DNA of 64,000 nt, from assembly GCF_000005505.3 (NCBI RefSeq), contig NC_016131.3, positions 48,841,355 to 48,905,354 on the forward strand, read 5' to 3'. The notes beneath the pieces are model-generated. The model saw nothing but the letters and a program-made list of their open reading frames with translations. It did not search any database and was not told the origin of the DNA. The stretch's first letter is position 1. The number at the start of each line of letters is the position of its first letter. This document shows positions 34,566 to 47,810 of the stretch, in pieces. Origin of the DNA: Brachypodium distachyon. Lineage: Eukaryota > Streptophyta > Magnoliopsida > Poales > Poaceae. The translations under genes were made by a program, and so were the position numbers.

Positions 34566-35804
34566 TTCATCAGGAGGTTGCAGTTGCGGTTTGGGTGTCC
34601 CAACTTTTTTGTTGATCTTTTTCTTCTTTTTTTTCTGCGAATAACGTTTTGTTGATCTGTAGGAACAGCTCCGCTAAAGCTTGATTCGTACGGAGTACTA
34701 TGTGATTTGTTTTCCTGACCATGAACTAAGTGTAATACAATCGTTCCATGTTAAGCTAGAATTATATTTTCCATGAGGTGCCAGCGTTCGTTTTATTTAT
34801 TTTTTAGAGCAACAATCTGGCTTTATTGATTCAAGAGACAAAATATAAAAGATATATACACGAACTAACACAAAAAACGCAGATACTCAACAAAACTAAA
34901 AACTTCATTGCAGTCACTCGAAGTAAACTTCTCTTAATCAATCTTTCGCAGCTTGATGCTTCCTCCACGTATTCGTCGACAGAAATGCAGAATATCATTT
35001 TCTTGTAGTTCAGCTTGTTTTAGGGTGATCTTGTTTTGGGGAAACGGGCCGCTTTTCTTCTTTTTTGAGAAACGGGGTGTTTTGTTTATTAGCCCATGAG
35101 CATTAGGAGAAAAAACGACGTGTGACTTGCTGGGCCATCCTACCCAGCCCACATCTTGTTCGTAACCTTATCGTCTTTTCCTAGAAGTATTCCCCCCAAA
35201 AAAACAATCGTCTTTTCCTGGAAGCTATCCTAACCCGGCAACTAGAGACCAGGCCTAATTCCGAGTTTTATCTGAAGCCCTGCCCGTCAATTGGGCCTGG
35301 CCCTTTAGGCCCAACGTGACAAGAAAGTATTTGGTGACTCGTGACCGTATGTTTATTTCAGTCCCATCCTCCTCTTTCTTGAGTAATCCACGTCCTCCTT
35401 CTCATGCCACATTGCCACGCCACTGCAAATTCGAACCACGGCCGGGCGCACGGACTCGCTCGCTTGGTGAACAACGGCATTGGTGTCTTCTCGAAGACCA
35501 CTCGGTAGTAAGCATGTCCTCCCAAAGCTCTCGCTGACCAACCACTCAGATCATCAGGGCCGGATGGATGGACACGAAGAGCTAGCTGATCAGTGTTTAC
35601 CATCATACTACTGCTCGCTATCATTCATTCGATCTCAATCGTCCGGGTCTTTGGGGATAAGTTGGGATGGAACCAGTGAGGTACGATGATAAAGTACTAG
35701 GATAGGATCATAGGAATGATACATCGCTCCTAGCTTGTTCCGGGTTCGGTGAGTAACCGACCATTTTCGCAGAATTAATTTTTCAGAGGCACGCAGAGGA
35801 GTTA

Positions 35805-38800
35805 GACAGCGATCGAGTTCGGTAGTTAGTGCTACTATGTATGATATCACTATAACAGGGGGAGATTAAAAGGAGGCGAGGGACCGATGGAATTAGGTCT
35901 ATCGGTTATCAAGTAGTAGGCCGTAGCTCTTTCCTGGTTCATTCTTGAGATATGTTAATTAAGAACTGAACGAACCCTTGCACTACGTGAAGCGCACAGC
36001 AGCCGCCGCGGATAATTTACCTAGTGACGGCAGCAGAAATTATACGCGTTGGAAGCTCGTTACGTGGGTGCGTGCGTTATTCGTCTCATCTTTTGGATCG
36101 GATTACGGCAGCTAGCGCGTGCAGCCGTCACCAAATTTAATTAGGTTCTTTTTTTCGAAAAGGCCAAGTTCATATATTAAAATCAACCAACTCTTACAGA
36201 ACCATCTTTAAAAAGAAAAAGAAACAAGCAAGTTCTTGTAGGTAAACGTCGTTGTCTTCCTCCTCGCTCGCCGGTGGCGTGCTGTGAGCGAAGCTCGATG
36301 CTGCCTCTGGACTTTCGAACCACGTCGGAGTCAGGAAACCATTATTGACGTAGCAGTCAGGAAGTCGCCGGTCGGAGCCAGAAGACGCCGGCAACAGTGA
36401 TTTGAGAAGACCATCCCAGATCTGGCCAGACAGATCCGAGAAGACCTGACTGCACTAATTCCACGATGAGGTCGAAGCTGGCCGAGTCTCATCGATCGGA
36501 AAAGGAACCAATAAATCGATACGCGTAGACGACCTGCAAAGCACAAACACAGAACCAGTCCCACCACTCCAGAAGAGTAGCGACCAACCGTCCCGCACTC
36601 CTCAACGCGCCGTCGACGAGGTGGATGAGGAGTCAGGAAAACCTTATTATTGACCCGCGCAGTGCCGCCATGCATCACCACCATAGGTCCATAGTTAGGC
36701 TGCCGATTAACCAAACCCTAATTTTTAAAGACATAATAAAGCACTAAACATAGAAGAAGCAGTGAGATGGTTCCCCGGCCGGCCGGCGGCCGGGACACGA
36801 GATCGATCTGTAACTGGCGGTGGGTGGCGTCCAGGCCAGGAGCCTTTTTTTTCGTTCGGTTGGAAAAAGACGGGTATTTAATTAGGTTCTTGCCATGCGC
36901 TAGCTAAGCTTCAAACATGAAACAGAGCTAAGATGTTTTAGATATTACTTTTTCATAGAAAGAACAAAAGCAAGTATCTTGCTTTCTTCCGTGTAAACCG
37001 GCCTTCGTCGAAATGCCACTCCCCGTTCCACGGACATGGTATCTCATAGGCGCTGCTCGTGTGCACTCTTCTGTTTGTTTATGTCTGCAGGCACGGAAAA
37101 TCGGCTAAAGCGAAGATTTCGGGGGACCACACAGAAGCCTCCCCTGGGACTAAAAACTGAAGAGAAAGAGCGTTGCAGCATTGGAAGGATGCGGTGCCGG
37201 GTGTTACCGGGCACGCCTGCCTGGTGCGTCGTCGATCCAGCCAGTCGCTGGCAGATCCCAGCAGTCAAATGTGAAGACATATGCAGCGCTGCACGCGCGG
37301 ATGGCCGGCATCAGGGCTATCGGCAATAGAGGATCAGTAGCTTGAGGACGTGGTACGTTTGAAACTATGAACGCATACATTGCAACCTAGCTGCGGGGAA
37401 TTGAAAGAAAGAGACGGGAGAGGAAACTTGGGGTCCAGGGCAGCGGATCGATCGATTGCACATCTCCCTGCCTGCGTACCGGGCTGCCCCGGGTGGCACC
37501 TTCTCTGCACGACCACGTACCTCTATCTAGGCCGTAACTCGGCCAGGCCGGCAGGCCAGGGCGGGATCTAGATGCTAGAGGAGAGGATGCAATCGATCGA
37601 GAGACACACATCGTACGGGCACATCTATGGAAGCTATAGATCGGTATCGTGCACACACACTGCAGACATAGCACGCCTTGGTTCATCTAGAAAGTCTTAA
37701 TTTTACAACGACGAGGGCGAGGGCGACGACGGAACAATTGACGACCACATAGCAGAAAGGATGGTCTTCCGATGCGACGGGTAAAGTTGTCATTCGCGCG
37801 GAACAAAATGTTACATCTTCACGGATCAAATTCGTCACCTTCATAGAACTAAAGTTGTCACCGTGCAAGACACACGTGACGCAATCACAGACAGAGAGTT
37901 TTTATGATCGGATGGCCAACGATGCGTTCGTTATGGAAGACTAAAGAACGAACGTTCGTTCCATTATAAATTCAGTATAATATGAATACCTTAATTTCCC
38001 GATAAAAAGTATATTTCCATTTTGCATGCCTGGATTAATTAGCTAGCTAGCATCAGTACTGTCCTTCATAGATAAGAAGAAGAAAAAGGAGAGCTAAGTA
38101 GCTAACGGCACGATGGTTCAGATATAACTAACCGACAGTGTAATCAACAAGATGGATCCATCGATCAAATCAATTGAGCGACTAACGTGCTATATTCCTG
38201 CAAATTACCCGTTTCACTATCACGCACACAAAACAACACGATGTTCTCATCTCCACGTTGCAGTGGTGGCACTCGCTCTGTCCGCGTTAGACACAGACCG
38301 CCAGCAGCAGCAGCTTAATTAATACTCTTACGTACTAGGTAAATGACTTGTACCTCTCCAATTCGTACATTCACCGGTCACAAGTCACCGGGTCGCTGCT
38401 GGACACATGGACAATGCTTAGGGGTGCAGCTGGGACGGGCTCGTCCCGCCCGCACAGCCGTAGCCATACTATGCGGGATGCTGGTTGCTGCCCGCGTCTC
38501 GCGAGACGTGATCCCGCTGGGATAAGTGGGTTCGGCAGTCTCGGCACGTTTGTCCCGCAAAAACCTGCATGGGTGTTGTACTTTGTTTGCTAATCGATAT
38601 GCATGCAGTCCGTCCGCATTGCTGCTGCGCACTGCTGCTGTGTGAACTCACGGGAGTCCTCTTTCCATGTCCGCATCAATGCCGTGAGGTGCAGTGCCGT
38701 TGGGGTACACTTGATTGCAGAACATATAGAGCAGATCTTCAGATATAATTGCAGACCAAAAACATTGTAGGAAATGGTTTACAGACATCATGTCCTTTCT

Positions 38801-39830
38801 TTTAATTTCAAAACAAAATTGAAGTCTCGCATGGTTGAATGGAACGGAGAGAGTACTGATTTTACCCAACGTCTATATATAAAAACACTCAGATTACAAG
38901 AACCTCAGCGGGGACAAATCTATAAGCTCTAATCAAAACACTCCATAAAAGAAAATATAAGTGCAGATGAAGTTAATGAATCAATTTTACCCCGCAGCTG
39001 CTATGTCAATTTGGTCCCAGATTGTGAGGAGAGAAGGGGGGGATATGTACCATAAAGAGCCGAGAGCTGAGGTTGAACACCAGAGCAGTCGCGGACGAGG
39101 ATGGGGAGTGCCAGGTTCAAGGCTTCAAGTGCGCGCGAGCAGCAGCACCAAGAAATCGAGATGAACAGGATTGGGGAGAGGTCGGGAGAGTGCTAGACCA
39201 AGACAGATGTCCAGCGGGACGTGCGGGTATCCCGCTGGACTAAACAGGCCGGCCCAGTTACGTCTATACGGGATATGCGGGCTCGTCCCGTTACAACTAA
39301 ACGTGCGAAGTTCACGGGACGGGACGGGGCACAAACGCCAGACCCGTCCCACTTGCACCCCTAACAATGCTACAGTGCTTGCAGAAACAGTCGTCGCTCG
39401 CTGCTAACCTAGGATCTCTATTTGAGGACCGCCGATACGCCCGATCGATCGAAATCGAGTCACGTACGTAGTCCACCAGAAAAATAAAATCTGCAACAAA
39501 ATATTTGCGGACTCGTCGGCCTCGTATCAACGCCGGAACAATCCCCGGCTGGAGACGGCAGGAGCCAAAACCATCTTCCTCCCACGTCGTGTCCCCGTTT
39601 CCCTCTGTCTCCATCCCGATCCACGCCAGCAACCGGTAGATTTTTCGGCTTTTACTTTTGGGCAGTCTTCGGATACGTCGAGCGAACGTGGGGTCGGCCT
39701 GGGTCCCTGCCTGCAGCCACGCGGCGTCTCGACGCGGTCCTTCCGCGGTCCGATCTTGTCGTTGGATTGGATTGACCCCCTCGCATTCGCATCACGGCTG
39801 ACGCAGGCCATTTTCACCCGCGCGGATTGT
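35805..39830 (+). repeat. Tandem duplication, unit 1 (expanded by insertions)
   Basis: Three blocks recur in the same order and orientation in unit 2. Block A (35805-36140) shares GACAGCGATCGAGTT, TTTCCTGG(T/C)TCATTC, CAGCAGCCGCCG and CCGTCACCAA. Block B (about 37170-37270, with a part near 37490) shares CTGGTGCGTCGTCGATCCAG and GGCTGCCCCGGGT. Block C (about 39410-39830) shares CTCGTATCAACG, CGGCATCTCGACGCGGTCC-type sequence and GGCCATTTTC. The 2.3 kb excess over unit 2 includes the hAT element at 38419-39363 and A-rich DNA after 36145. No coding content is recognised. Confidence 0.82.
38419..39363. mobile_element. Non-autonomous hAT-type DNA transposon
   Basis: 945 bp element with 21 bp terminal inverted repeats (TAGGGGTGCA..TGGGACGGG, 19 of 21 matching) and a perfect 8 bp target duplication ACAATGCT at 38411-38418 and 39364-39371. 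TAGGGGTG termini and 8 bp duplications are hAT superfamily features. Subterminal regions repeat GGGACG, GCGGG and CGTCCCG in both orientations, as expected for transposase binding sites. No transposase is encoded. Confidence 0.9.
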
Positions 39831-39971
39831 TTTTTTTGACGGGACCCGCGCGGAAATTGGACCTTTGTGCTTGTGTAGGAACTGTCTGTCAATGGGCTCG
39901 AAGCCCGTTAACATAAAAAGGCCCCTCCCTGTACGTGCTGAACCTCCCTGCCTGCGGGGAGAACAAGACAA

Positions 39972-41690
39972 GACAGCGATCGAGTTGGGTATATCCAGAG
40001 GAAACAAAGAAGGTGAGAATTAGGTATCGGTTCTCGGTTCTCAATTGCTCGAGTTGATACTTGATATACGTAGTAACTGGAGCACACGACGAAGCTACAG
40101 CTATTTCCTGGCTCATTCCTGAGAGATGTTAACGAACACAAGAAACCAAAAAATCCACGCAGTCCTGAACCAACACCTCCACTCAGCTCGAACGCACTGC
40201 AGCAGCCGCCGCCGCGAATTATACAGAGAACATGCCTGCCTAGTGACAGCAACAGGTATATATCATAGTCGTGGGTGCGCGCGTGTCAGCTAGCCCTTTT
40301 AGGATAGATAGGTTTACATGCATCCGTCACCAAGCTTTTTTGTCAGATGAGCTAATCAGCCTCTTGGTTTTCTTTTCCCCCCACTCCGTGGAAACGAACA
40401 TTTTCATAATAGCGCTAGTACTGTATTAAGCAGTGATCGATGGTGTCAACTAAAGTGATCTGGTCGTATATAAATTCGTGAGGAATAATTATACATTTAT
40501 ACTCGTAGCTCGGACAGTCGGACTAAAGGGGTACAGTTGCAGCTAGTGTTAGTCAGCAATTTCAAAACCAAGCAGCTTTTACTTGTTTGAAACAAGTGTC
40601 GTAGTATTGGAAGGACTTGGCGCGGGGTTGTGCCCGGGCACATCTCCCTGGTGCGTCGTCGATCCAGTCGTTGCCGGGCACGGGGTGAAACCGGACAAAC
40701 AAATCTGTCAGTGTATCAGCTAACGATACGACAGTACGTAGACTGTTTTCCCCCCTCCAAAAAAGAGGCAGAGGACTTGCTATAGACGCCTTACGCTCAG
40801 AGGGCAACAGTTAACGCATACATAGCTATTCTGTACGACATGCTCCTGATCACTCAAACACAAATGCCAGACATAGCTATTCTGACCGACGAAAATAGCA
40901 TGATGCGTTGTCAACTTGTTATTTGGCGCGAGGACTTGCTCCTGATCAGGACAGGCGATCCACGTACGTTAGGGATCAATCGAAGATCCTGATCACGAAA
41001 ACGTGACCTCTCGATCGGGGGGAACATCATGCTCACAGGCCAGTCGCGGCTGCCCCGGGTCGCGCCCTCCCCGCGCCAAACCCCGTCCGGACAACCTTTG
41101 CAAAGGTCCATCCATCCATCAGCGAGGTGTATGTTATGGCTGGCTCTCTCTGCTCCAATGGATTCAGAACCAGGCCCGTCACGACTCACAAGTCATCGGA
41201 GTAACCGCTGGAGAGAATAATGTATGCAGTGTAAACCATCCAGACGAATAGACGATCATCGCTGCTACCGAGAGCCTGCATCGCGACCGATCGCCATAGG
41301 AGCCAGATCGAGTAATAACTCCACCTACGACCACGAGAAATCTCGACCGATATTTCCGGACTCGGCAGACTCGTATCAACGCGGGAACATACAATTCATC
41401 CCGGCGGCGAGGACTCCGATCGGAAGCTAGCGGCGGCGCACGACACGACAGGAGCCAGAGCATCGACTTCCTCCTCCGTCCAAGAGCAACGGCAGTAGAT
41501 TCGGTTTATACTTTTTCGGTGGTCCGGAATTCCCGGATGCGTCGGGCGACGGTGGGGCCCTGCCCGGGTCCCGCTTCCTGACACGCGGCATCTCGACGCG
41601 GTCCCGCCGCGGATCCTTCTCCTTGGATCTCTTGCTCCCCATCACGGAAGGCCATTTTCGCCAGGGACTCACGCGCGCCCCTTTTTCCTT
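39972..41690 (+). repeat. Tandem duplication, unit 2
   Basis: The compact copy of unit 1: block A at 39972-40335, block B at about 40590-40690 with GGCTGCCCCGGGT near 41047, and block C at about 41280-41690. The copies are well diverged, with many substitutions and small indels, so the duplication is not recent. It ends about 1.7 kb upstream of the ADC promoter. Confidence 0.82.
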
Positions 41691-43355
41691 TTGCGAGGCT
41701 GCCAAGGTGGGTCCTCCTTTTTATACGGAGCATAAAAATGCCCCGTCTGTCTTTTCGTATCGGTTGCTTGCTTTGTTCTTTGGCTCTCCGTTGCTTCCGC
41801 CGCTCGATCTCGTCTGGATGGCGCGCGTTAATTCGATCGCGCGGGCACGGACGAACTTTGCGTGTCAAACAGAAAATAAGACATGAACTTTGTAATCGCA
41901 GCCTGCAGGTGGTTTTTTTGTTTTTCTTTTCCTCCCGTGCGGATACGCGTCGAATATGTTGACTACCTTTTCTTGTAGCCTGAGTACGCTTCTAGGTGTT
42001 TTTTTAACATACGAAAACATTGCCTTCGTTTTTTTAATGAGCTATACGTGCCAGACACGAGTTTTTCTAAAAATACATTGATATTACTGTTTTTTTTCCA
42101 ACATTGACATGAACACTTACTATCAATATATATGTCATGGTACACATTGGAGGCCCTTCAAAGCCGCATTGTCTAGTTAAGCATTTCTTTTTGGCAAGGA
42201 TACATTCAGAATCGACATCGGTTCTTCGACTTCTGTCTTTCAATCGACGTAGGACATGTCAGCCACACAAAGACAGGTGCCATGAGTTAGGGAATCAGTG
42301 TTCGTTCATAACTTGGTACACGTCCCCACCAAAAGCTGATTATATGGAATCAGAGGACGAGCCTGGAACATCTGCGGTAGTGTCACTTTAAACCCTATCC
42401 TCTCCACCGCCCGCAAAAATCCAGCAGGAAATCGCATCAACCAACCAATCGGAATTCTCGTCAGCCGAGGGCAAGAAAGAAGCCGAGATAGAGTGAGAAA
42501 AGGGGAACGAACCATTTCCCCCGCAATTCAAAGCTCCTTATCCCATTCTCCGTGTGTCACCAAAGAAGAAAAAAAATGCCTTCGTTTTCCTTCGCCCCTC
42601 AAGACGACGAACGGCGCCCAGCGTTGAGCGCGGCCAAAACATACGAGCGGTGGGGAAGAAAGCGAAACCGTTAGATAAATGCTTGGTTCACGCGCACTGG
42701 CCACGGTTTACCGACGCCTGGACCCCGCCGGCTCTGGGGCCGCACGATGCTGTGATTCTGGGGTGCGTGTGTGTGGTGCGACGCGACCGACCCGGCGGGC
42801 GGGGTCGCGAACCCCAGAGGCGCGCATTGAAGCGCATACAAAGCCAGGCACAAGTCCGATCTGGGCTGAACGACCGACGGGCCCAGCGGCAGCGCAACGG
42901 AACAAGGGAGGGATCAAAGAACGTGAGTGAGGGGGCTTTTGAATGAACGGAGGGATTCAACAACCACCACTCGAGTGAGTCATGTGCCTCGTGACTGTGA
43001 GAGTCTGTGCGCGCGGGCCGGAGAGAGAACCAAAGCCAACAAAGGGGATGGGTCGCAATTAACGGGTCCTGTCCACGACCCAACCAAAGCCAACAACCGC
43101 CACGCAAGTCAGGAGGAGCCACGAGGGTGCTTCTTCTGCCCCTTGGTTTTTCAACCACGACCTCCCGGAGCGTCTGACGCGTGGGGCCACGGCGGCCGGG
43201 GGTCAAACCGCACCTACTACGGCTTTGCCAAATTGCCATTTCGCGCTCCGGCGCCAGCCAGCCAAAGAGGAAGACGGGAGACACTAGCTTACGCTTTCGC
43301 GGACGCCACCAACACAGAACAAATTGGGCCCCACGGGCCGGGGCAGCGGGCCTCC

Positions 43356-43363
43356 TATAAAAG
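43356..43363 (+). promoter_or_regulatory. Probable TATA box of ADC
   Basis: TATAAAAG within GC-rich DNA, preceded by TTGGGCCCCACGGGCC, a TGGGCC-type element common in plant housekeeping promoters. It places the transcription start near 43385-43395 and gives a leader of about 640 nt. Confidence 0.7.
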
Positions 43364-43389
43364 CGGCGGGGCGCACGGCCGTAACCCTC

Positions 43390-44025
43390 ACAACGGTGAC
43401 CAAGCGCTCATCTCCCTCTCCCATCTCTCGTTTCCAACCGCTCGCTCCGTCCCTCCGATCAACCAGCCAAATCCCGATCGAGGAAGAACACAACGAACAA
43501 ACCCTAGCGTAGCCGCCGCAGCCGAAGGCTTCCGAAAATCTCCTTCCTGACCGCCGGCGTGGGGCGACTAGCCTCCACCACCGGCGACGACACCCTCCCC
43601 GCCGCGCGCGCCCAACCCGACTGCTCCGTTTGCGGGGGTAGCCGGGGCTCCGGCCTCGGCGGCTTTCTAAGCCCCCTTCCTTACAACAGGATCCAAAATC
43701 CCGTCCTAGATTTCTTCTACCTCCCCTTCCAGAACTTCCTCTTTTGGCATCAGTGATACGCCGATCTCGATTTATTTTTCTTTCGATTTCTTTTTCTTCT
43801 TCTTCTTGTTGTTCATCTCGATCGAATAGCACCACCGCCGCCTTCAACACCAGATTTTTTCTGTTCATTTCGCCTGATTTTCTTCCGCCGCTAACACCCA
43901 CCGAGACATCGTAAACAGATTTACAGCACAGAGAAACCAGAAAAAAACTTCGCAGCAGTAGCAAACTTTTTTTTTTATTCTTCTTCTTCCCAGTGGATTC
44001 CTAGCTTTCTCCGGTTTGTGACGAG
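43390..44025 (+). other. ATG-free 5' leader of ADC
   Basis: From the inferred start to the ADC initiation codon there is no ATG in any of the three forward frames over about 635 bases, read line by line. Content is C-rich at first and pyrimidine-rich (CTTCTTCTTCTT) later. A leader intron is possible but no donor/acceptor pair is compelling. Confidence 0.6.
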
Positions 44026-46158
44026 ATGCCTGCGCTCGCCGTGGACGCTGCTGCAACTGTGGCGCACGCTTTCACCACCTGCGACGCCGCGGCGCGCTTC
44101 CCTGCCGCGCCGCTGTTTGCCCCCGCCGCCGTCGTTGCGGCGGCGGCGGCCGCCGCGGACAAGCCCGATGTCGGGGCTGCTGCATGGTCCGCTGACCTCT
44201 CCTCGGCGCTGTACAACGTGGACGGCTGGGGCGCGCCCTACTTCTTCGTCAACGACGACGGCGACATCGCCGTCCGCCCGCACGGCGCCGCCACGCTGCC
44301 CGGCCAGGAGATCGACCTCGCCAAGGTGGTCGCCAGGGCCGCCGGGCCCAGCGCCGGCGGCGGCCTCGGCCTCCCCCTGCCGCTGCTGGTGCGCTTCCCC
44401 GACGTGCTCCGCCACCGCGTGGAGTCCCTCAACGCCGCCTTCGACTACGCCGTGCGCTCCACGGGCTATGGCGGGAGGTACCAGGGCGTGTACCCTGTCA
44501 AGTGCAACCAGGACAGGTACGTCGTGGAGGACATTGTGGAGTTCGGCGCGCCCTTCGGCTTCGGCCTCGAGGCCGGCTCCAAGCCGGAGCTGCTGCTCAC
44601 CATGAGCTGCCTCGTCGCGCGCGGCAGCCCCGACGCCCTGCTCGTCTGCAACGGCTACAAGGACCTCGAGTACGTCTCGCTCGCGCTCATCGCCCGCACC
44701 ATGGGGCTCAACACGGTGATCGTGCTCGAGCAGGAGGAGGAGCTCGACATTGTCGTCGAGGCCAGCCGCCGTCTCGACATCCGCCCCGTCGTCGGCATGC
44801 GCGCCAAGCTGCGCACCAAGCACGCCGGCCACTTCGGCGCCACGTCCGGGGAGAAGGGCAAGTTCGGCCTCAACGCCGCGCAGATACTCTCCGTGGTCTC
44901 CAAGCTCAAGGCCCTCGGTATGCTCGACTGCCTCCAGCTCCTGCACTTCCACATTGGCTCCCAGATCCCCACCACTGCCCTGCTCGCCGATGGCGTCGGC
45001 GAGGCCGCGCAGATCTACTGCGAGCTCGCCCGCATGGGCGCCGCCATGCGCGTCATTGACGTCGGCGGTGGCCTCGGCATTGACTACGACGGGACTCACT
45101 CGGCGCAGACCGACATGTCGGTGGCGTACAGCCTGGAGGAGTACGCGGCGGCCGTGGTCGCCGCCGTCGGCCGCGTCTGCGACCGCAAGGGCGTGCAGCA
45201 CCCGGTCATCTGCAGCGAGAGCGGCCGCGCGCTGGTGTCGCACCACTCGGTGCTGGTGTTCGAGGCCTTCTCGGCTTCAGCGCCGGCGGCCAACATCGAC
45301 TCTGCCACCGCCTACCTGTTGGACGAGCTCACCGACGACTGCCGCAACGACTACCGCAACCTCATGGCCGCCGCCGTGCGCGGCGACTTCGAGACCTGCG
45401 CTCTGTACGCCGACCAGCTGAAGCGGCGCTGCGCCGAGCAGTTCAAGGAAGGGGTCCTCGGCCTGGAGCACCTGGCCGCCGTCGACGGGCTCTGCGAGAT
45501 CGTCGCCCGTGGCATGGGCGTGGCGGAGCGCCCCCGCACGTACAACATCAACCTGTCAGTGTTCACCTCCCTGCCGGACATGTGGGCCATCGAGCAGCAA
45601 TTCCCCATCATCCCCATCCAGCGCCTGCAGGAGCGGCCCGCCATTGACGGCATCCTCTCGGACCTCACCTGCGACAGCGACGGCAAGGTGGACCAGTTCA
45701 TCGGCGGCAGGCACAGCCTCCCGCTGCACGAGCTCCCCAGCCACGGCACCAGGGGCTACTACCTCGGCATGTTCCTCGGCGGCGCCTACCAGGAGGCGCT
45801 CGGCGGCCTGCACAACCTCTTCGGCGGGCCGAGCGTGGTGCGCGTCTCGCAGAGCGACGGCCCGCACTGCTTCGCCGTGACCCGGGCCGCGCCGGGTCCG
45901 TCCTGCGCCGACGTGCTCCGGGCGATGCAGCACGAGCCGGAGGTGATGTTCGAGGTGCTCAAGCAGAGGATCACCGACGACGGCGCCACGGCGGCCGCGC
46001 TCGCCAGGGCGTTCGGCGCCATGCCGTACCTGTCGTTCGGCGGCTCCGAGGTCTCGCTGGAGAGCAGCGGCATGAGCAGCGACTCCGAGGGGTCGGCCGC
46101 CGGCGCCGCAGAGGATGATGATGACGAGTGGGAGTTCATGCGCGGGCTCACCGTGTAG
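44026..46158 (+). CDS. ADC: Arginine decarboxylase
   Basis: Decarboxylates arginine to agmatine, the first step of the plant arginine route to putrescine and other polyamines; PLP-dependent, group IV decarboxylase fold, usually plastid or cytosolic. 710 residues in one exon, the usual intronless plant structure and length. An Ala-rich N-terminus of about 50 residues may be a transit segment. The PLP lysine is in YPVKCNQ (Lys159). The barrel continues with [33 protein letters not shown] and [20 protein letters not shown]. The C-terminal domain carries [23 protein letters not shown] and the catalytic LTCDSDGK (Cys about 549). The C-terminus is acidic and ends GLTV. The start is the first ATG of the transcript. 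Stress regulation is known for the family, not seen here. Confidence 0.97.
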   Translation: MPALAVDAAATVAHAFTTCDAAARFPAAPLFAPAAVVAAAAAAADKPDVGAAAWSADLSSALYNVDGWGAPYFFVNDDGDIAVRPHGAATLPGQEIDLAKVVARAAGPSAGGGLGLPLPLLVRFPDVLRHRVESLNAAFDYAVRSTGYGGRYQGVYPVKCNQDRYVVEDIVEFGAPFGFGLEAGSKPELLLTMSCLVARGSPDALLVCNGYKDLEYVSLALIARTMGLNTVIVLEQEEELDIVVEASRRLDIRPVVGMRAKLRTKHAGHFGATSGEKGKFGLNAAQILSVVSKLKALGMLDCLQLLHFHIGSQIPTTALLADGVGEAAQIYCELARMGAAMRVIDVGGGLGIDYDGTHSAQTDMSVAYSLEEYAAAVVAAVGRVCDRKGVQHPVICSESGRALVSHHSVLVFEAFSASAPAANIDSATAYLLDELTDDCRNDYRNLMAAAVRGDFETCALYADQLKRRCAEQFKEGVLGLEHLAAVDGLCEIVARGMGVAERPRTYNINLSVFTSLPDMWAIEQQFPIIPIQRLQERPAIDGILSDLTCDSDGKVDQFIGGRHSLPLHELPSHGTRGYYLGMFLGGAYQEALGGLHNLFGGPSVVRVSQSDGPHCFAVTRAAPGPSCADVLRAMQHEPEVMFEVLKQRITDDGATAAALARAFGAMPYLSFGGSEVSLESSGMSSDSEGSAAGAAEDDDDEWEFMRGLTV

Positions 46159-47810
46159 CGTGGCGACCTCTCCTGTTTCCTGTACACTGGTGATCTCGTG
46201 GCAGCCCAGTGCTTGTATCGTTCCATGGTCGTAGTCGTCGGGCGTCTCGTCGCCGTTTATTAGTTTCGCCGGAGCTTTTTTTTGGCGCCGCTCTTTTTAT
46301 TCCGCAAGCGTCAGTCCACTGTTTGTTTTCTCTGAATAACAAAAAGGAACCAGAACCTATGTTTCTTTCGAATAATTATTTGTTTTGTTTTGCTACACTT
46401 GTTGTGAACTTTTAGAGCTTGTGGCTGCAATGAGACGAAGAAATGGGGATGGGTGCAGTCAAGTCAGTCTCTTTGAATGCTGCCCATGCTCGTCTGATTT
46501 AAAGCTCAAACTGGAAGCTCCAGAAAGAAATAGCCAAAGCTTTCTGTTATTCTTTTTCGATTCTTTTGTCCTCGTGGGCTGCTCCTGCTGCTTGGGAATC
46601 TACTCCATAGATCTATTGGAAACCTCGAGCGGCTCTTCAGTTTGTCCTTACTCTTTCTTTCTGTGATAAAGTTTGCTTTGCCATACTGTATTCTCTTTCT
46701 TTTCTCTGCACGAGGCCTCAAGAGATCAACTCATCAACACGACGCAGCAGCCGCAGAGCTTTTCGAGCCTAGCTAGATTGGATATGCACAGGAGAGAAGA
46801 AGAGGATGCCGGAAAGAAACGGCTACTCCCTTCTGTTGAAGTTGGATTCTCCTTTTCCACGTCCAAAAGAAAAGATGCGACTTGCTCGATCAGCCTTCTC
46901 TTCGATCGATCATCGATTGGTCGAGACCCAGGCAAACGTCACTACTACTCTTTGTTTGCCAGAATCGCCGAATAGACCAAAAGATATCCGGATACAAAAT
47001 CGTCCAAACTACAAGTAGTTCTTGCTAGTTGCTACTCCACTTGCTGCTCCTCCCTCCTCCTCTTGCTGCATGCATGTATCCTGAGTTCCTGACAGGACTC
47101 TACTCCTTGCGCATGTCACCCGCCTCTTGTCCGGTAGGTGAGGTTCAGAGGTTGTGTTTATACAATTACACACGTTCCAGGCAGCAGTTTGCACATGATC
47201 CATCGTCCCAAGGCAAGATTTTGGGGAGCAGTTTTGGGATTTTCCCACTGCATAGAGAAGCATGGCACGACGGGGTTCCCGGAAACGTGGACTCGACGAG
47301 CCGCGCGGCTCCAGCGGCGCGGCCAAGTGCCCTCGGCTACTGCGTGCGTTTTCTGCATCTCCGGGTTCACGCACTCCGGACACCTGTTGCCCATCTGCTT
47401 GACTGAATCCCATTCGAAAAATTGAGAGTGAAAGCTTGGGGAGGGAGAGAGAGAGAACACGAAATTCTTCTCGAGCAGCTGCCAGCGTCTCCACGTTTTC
47501 TTGTTCTGGGAGCACACAGCATGTGGCGTGGGTTCTGTTCGACCCCCCGAGATTGTTGGCAGTGCAGGGACGGGATCGCAGTTTTCTTCTGCATTCGTGA
47601 TGGGATGATGCCCTGTTCCGGCTTTGCAGATTCCAGATCCGGCGGCAACTGCCTACTCTCTACTCTGTCCTGCCCCGTTGTGGAACAACACGTCTCGTGT
47701 ACAAGCATGTTCGGTCAGTGGATTGGTTGGTGCCCGATCGACTGCACCGTGCAAATGCTCCGCTTCTGGGCAGTATAGCATGTTCTAATGCAAAAAAATA
47801 AAAAGTACTA

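Noticed and set aside
42927..43964. Frames of about 200 codons on both strands just upstream of ADC
   Set aside because: They overlap the ADC promoter and leader, are Arg/Pro-rich and match no family; the TATA box and leader explain this DNA better.
43975..45246. 423-codon minus-strand frame opposite ADC
   Set aside because: Low-complexity antisense shadow of the ADC coding sequence.
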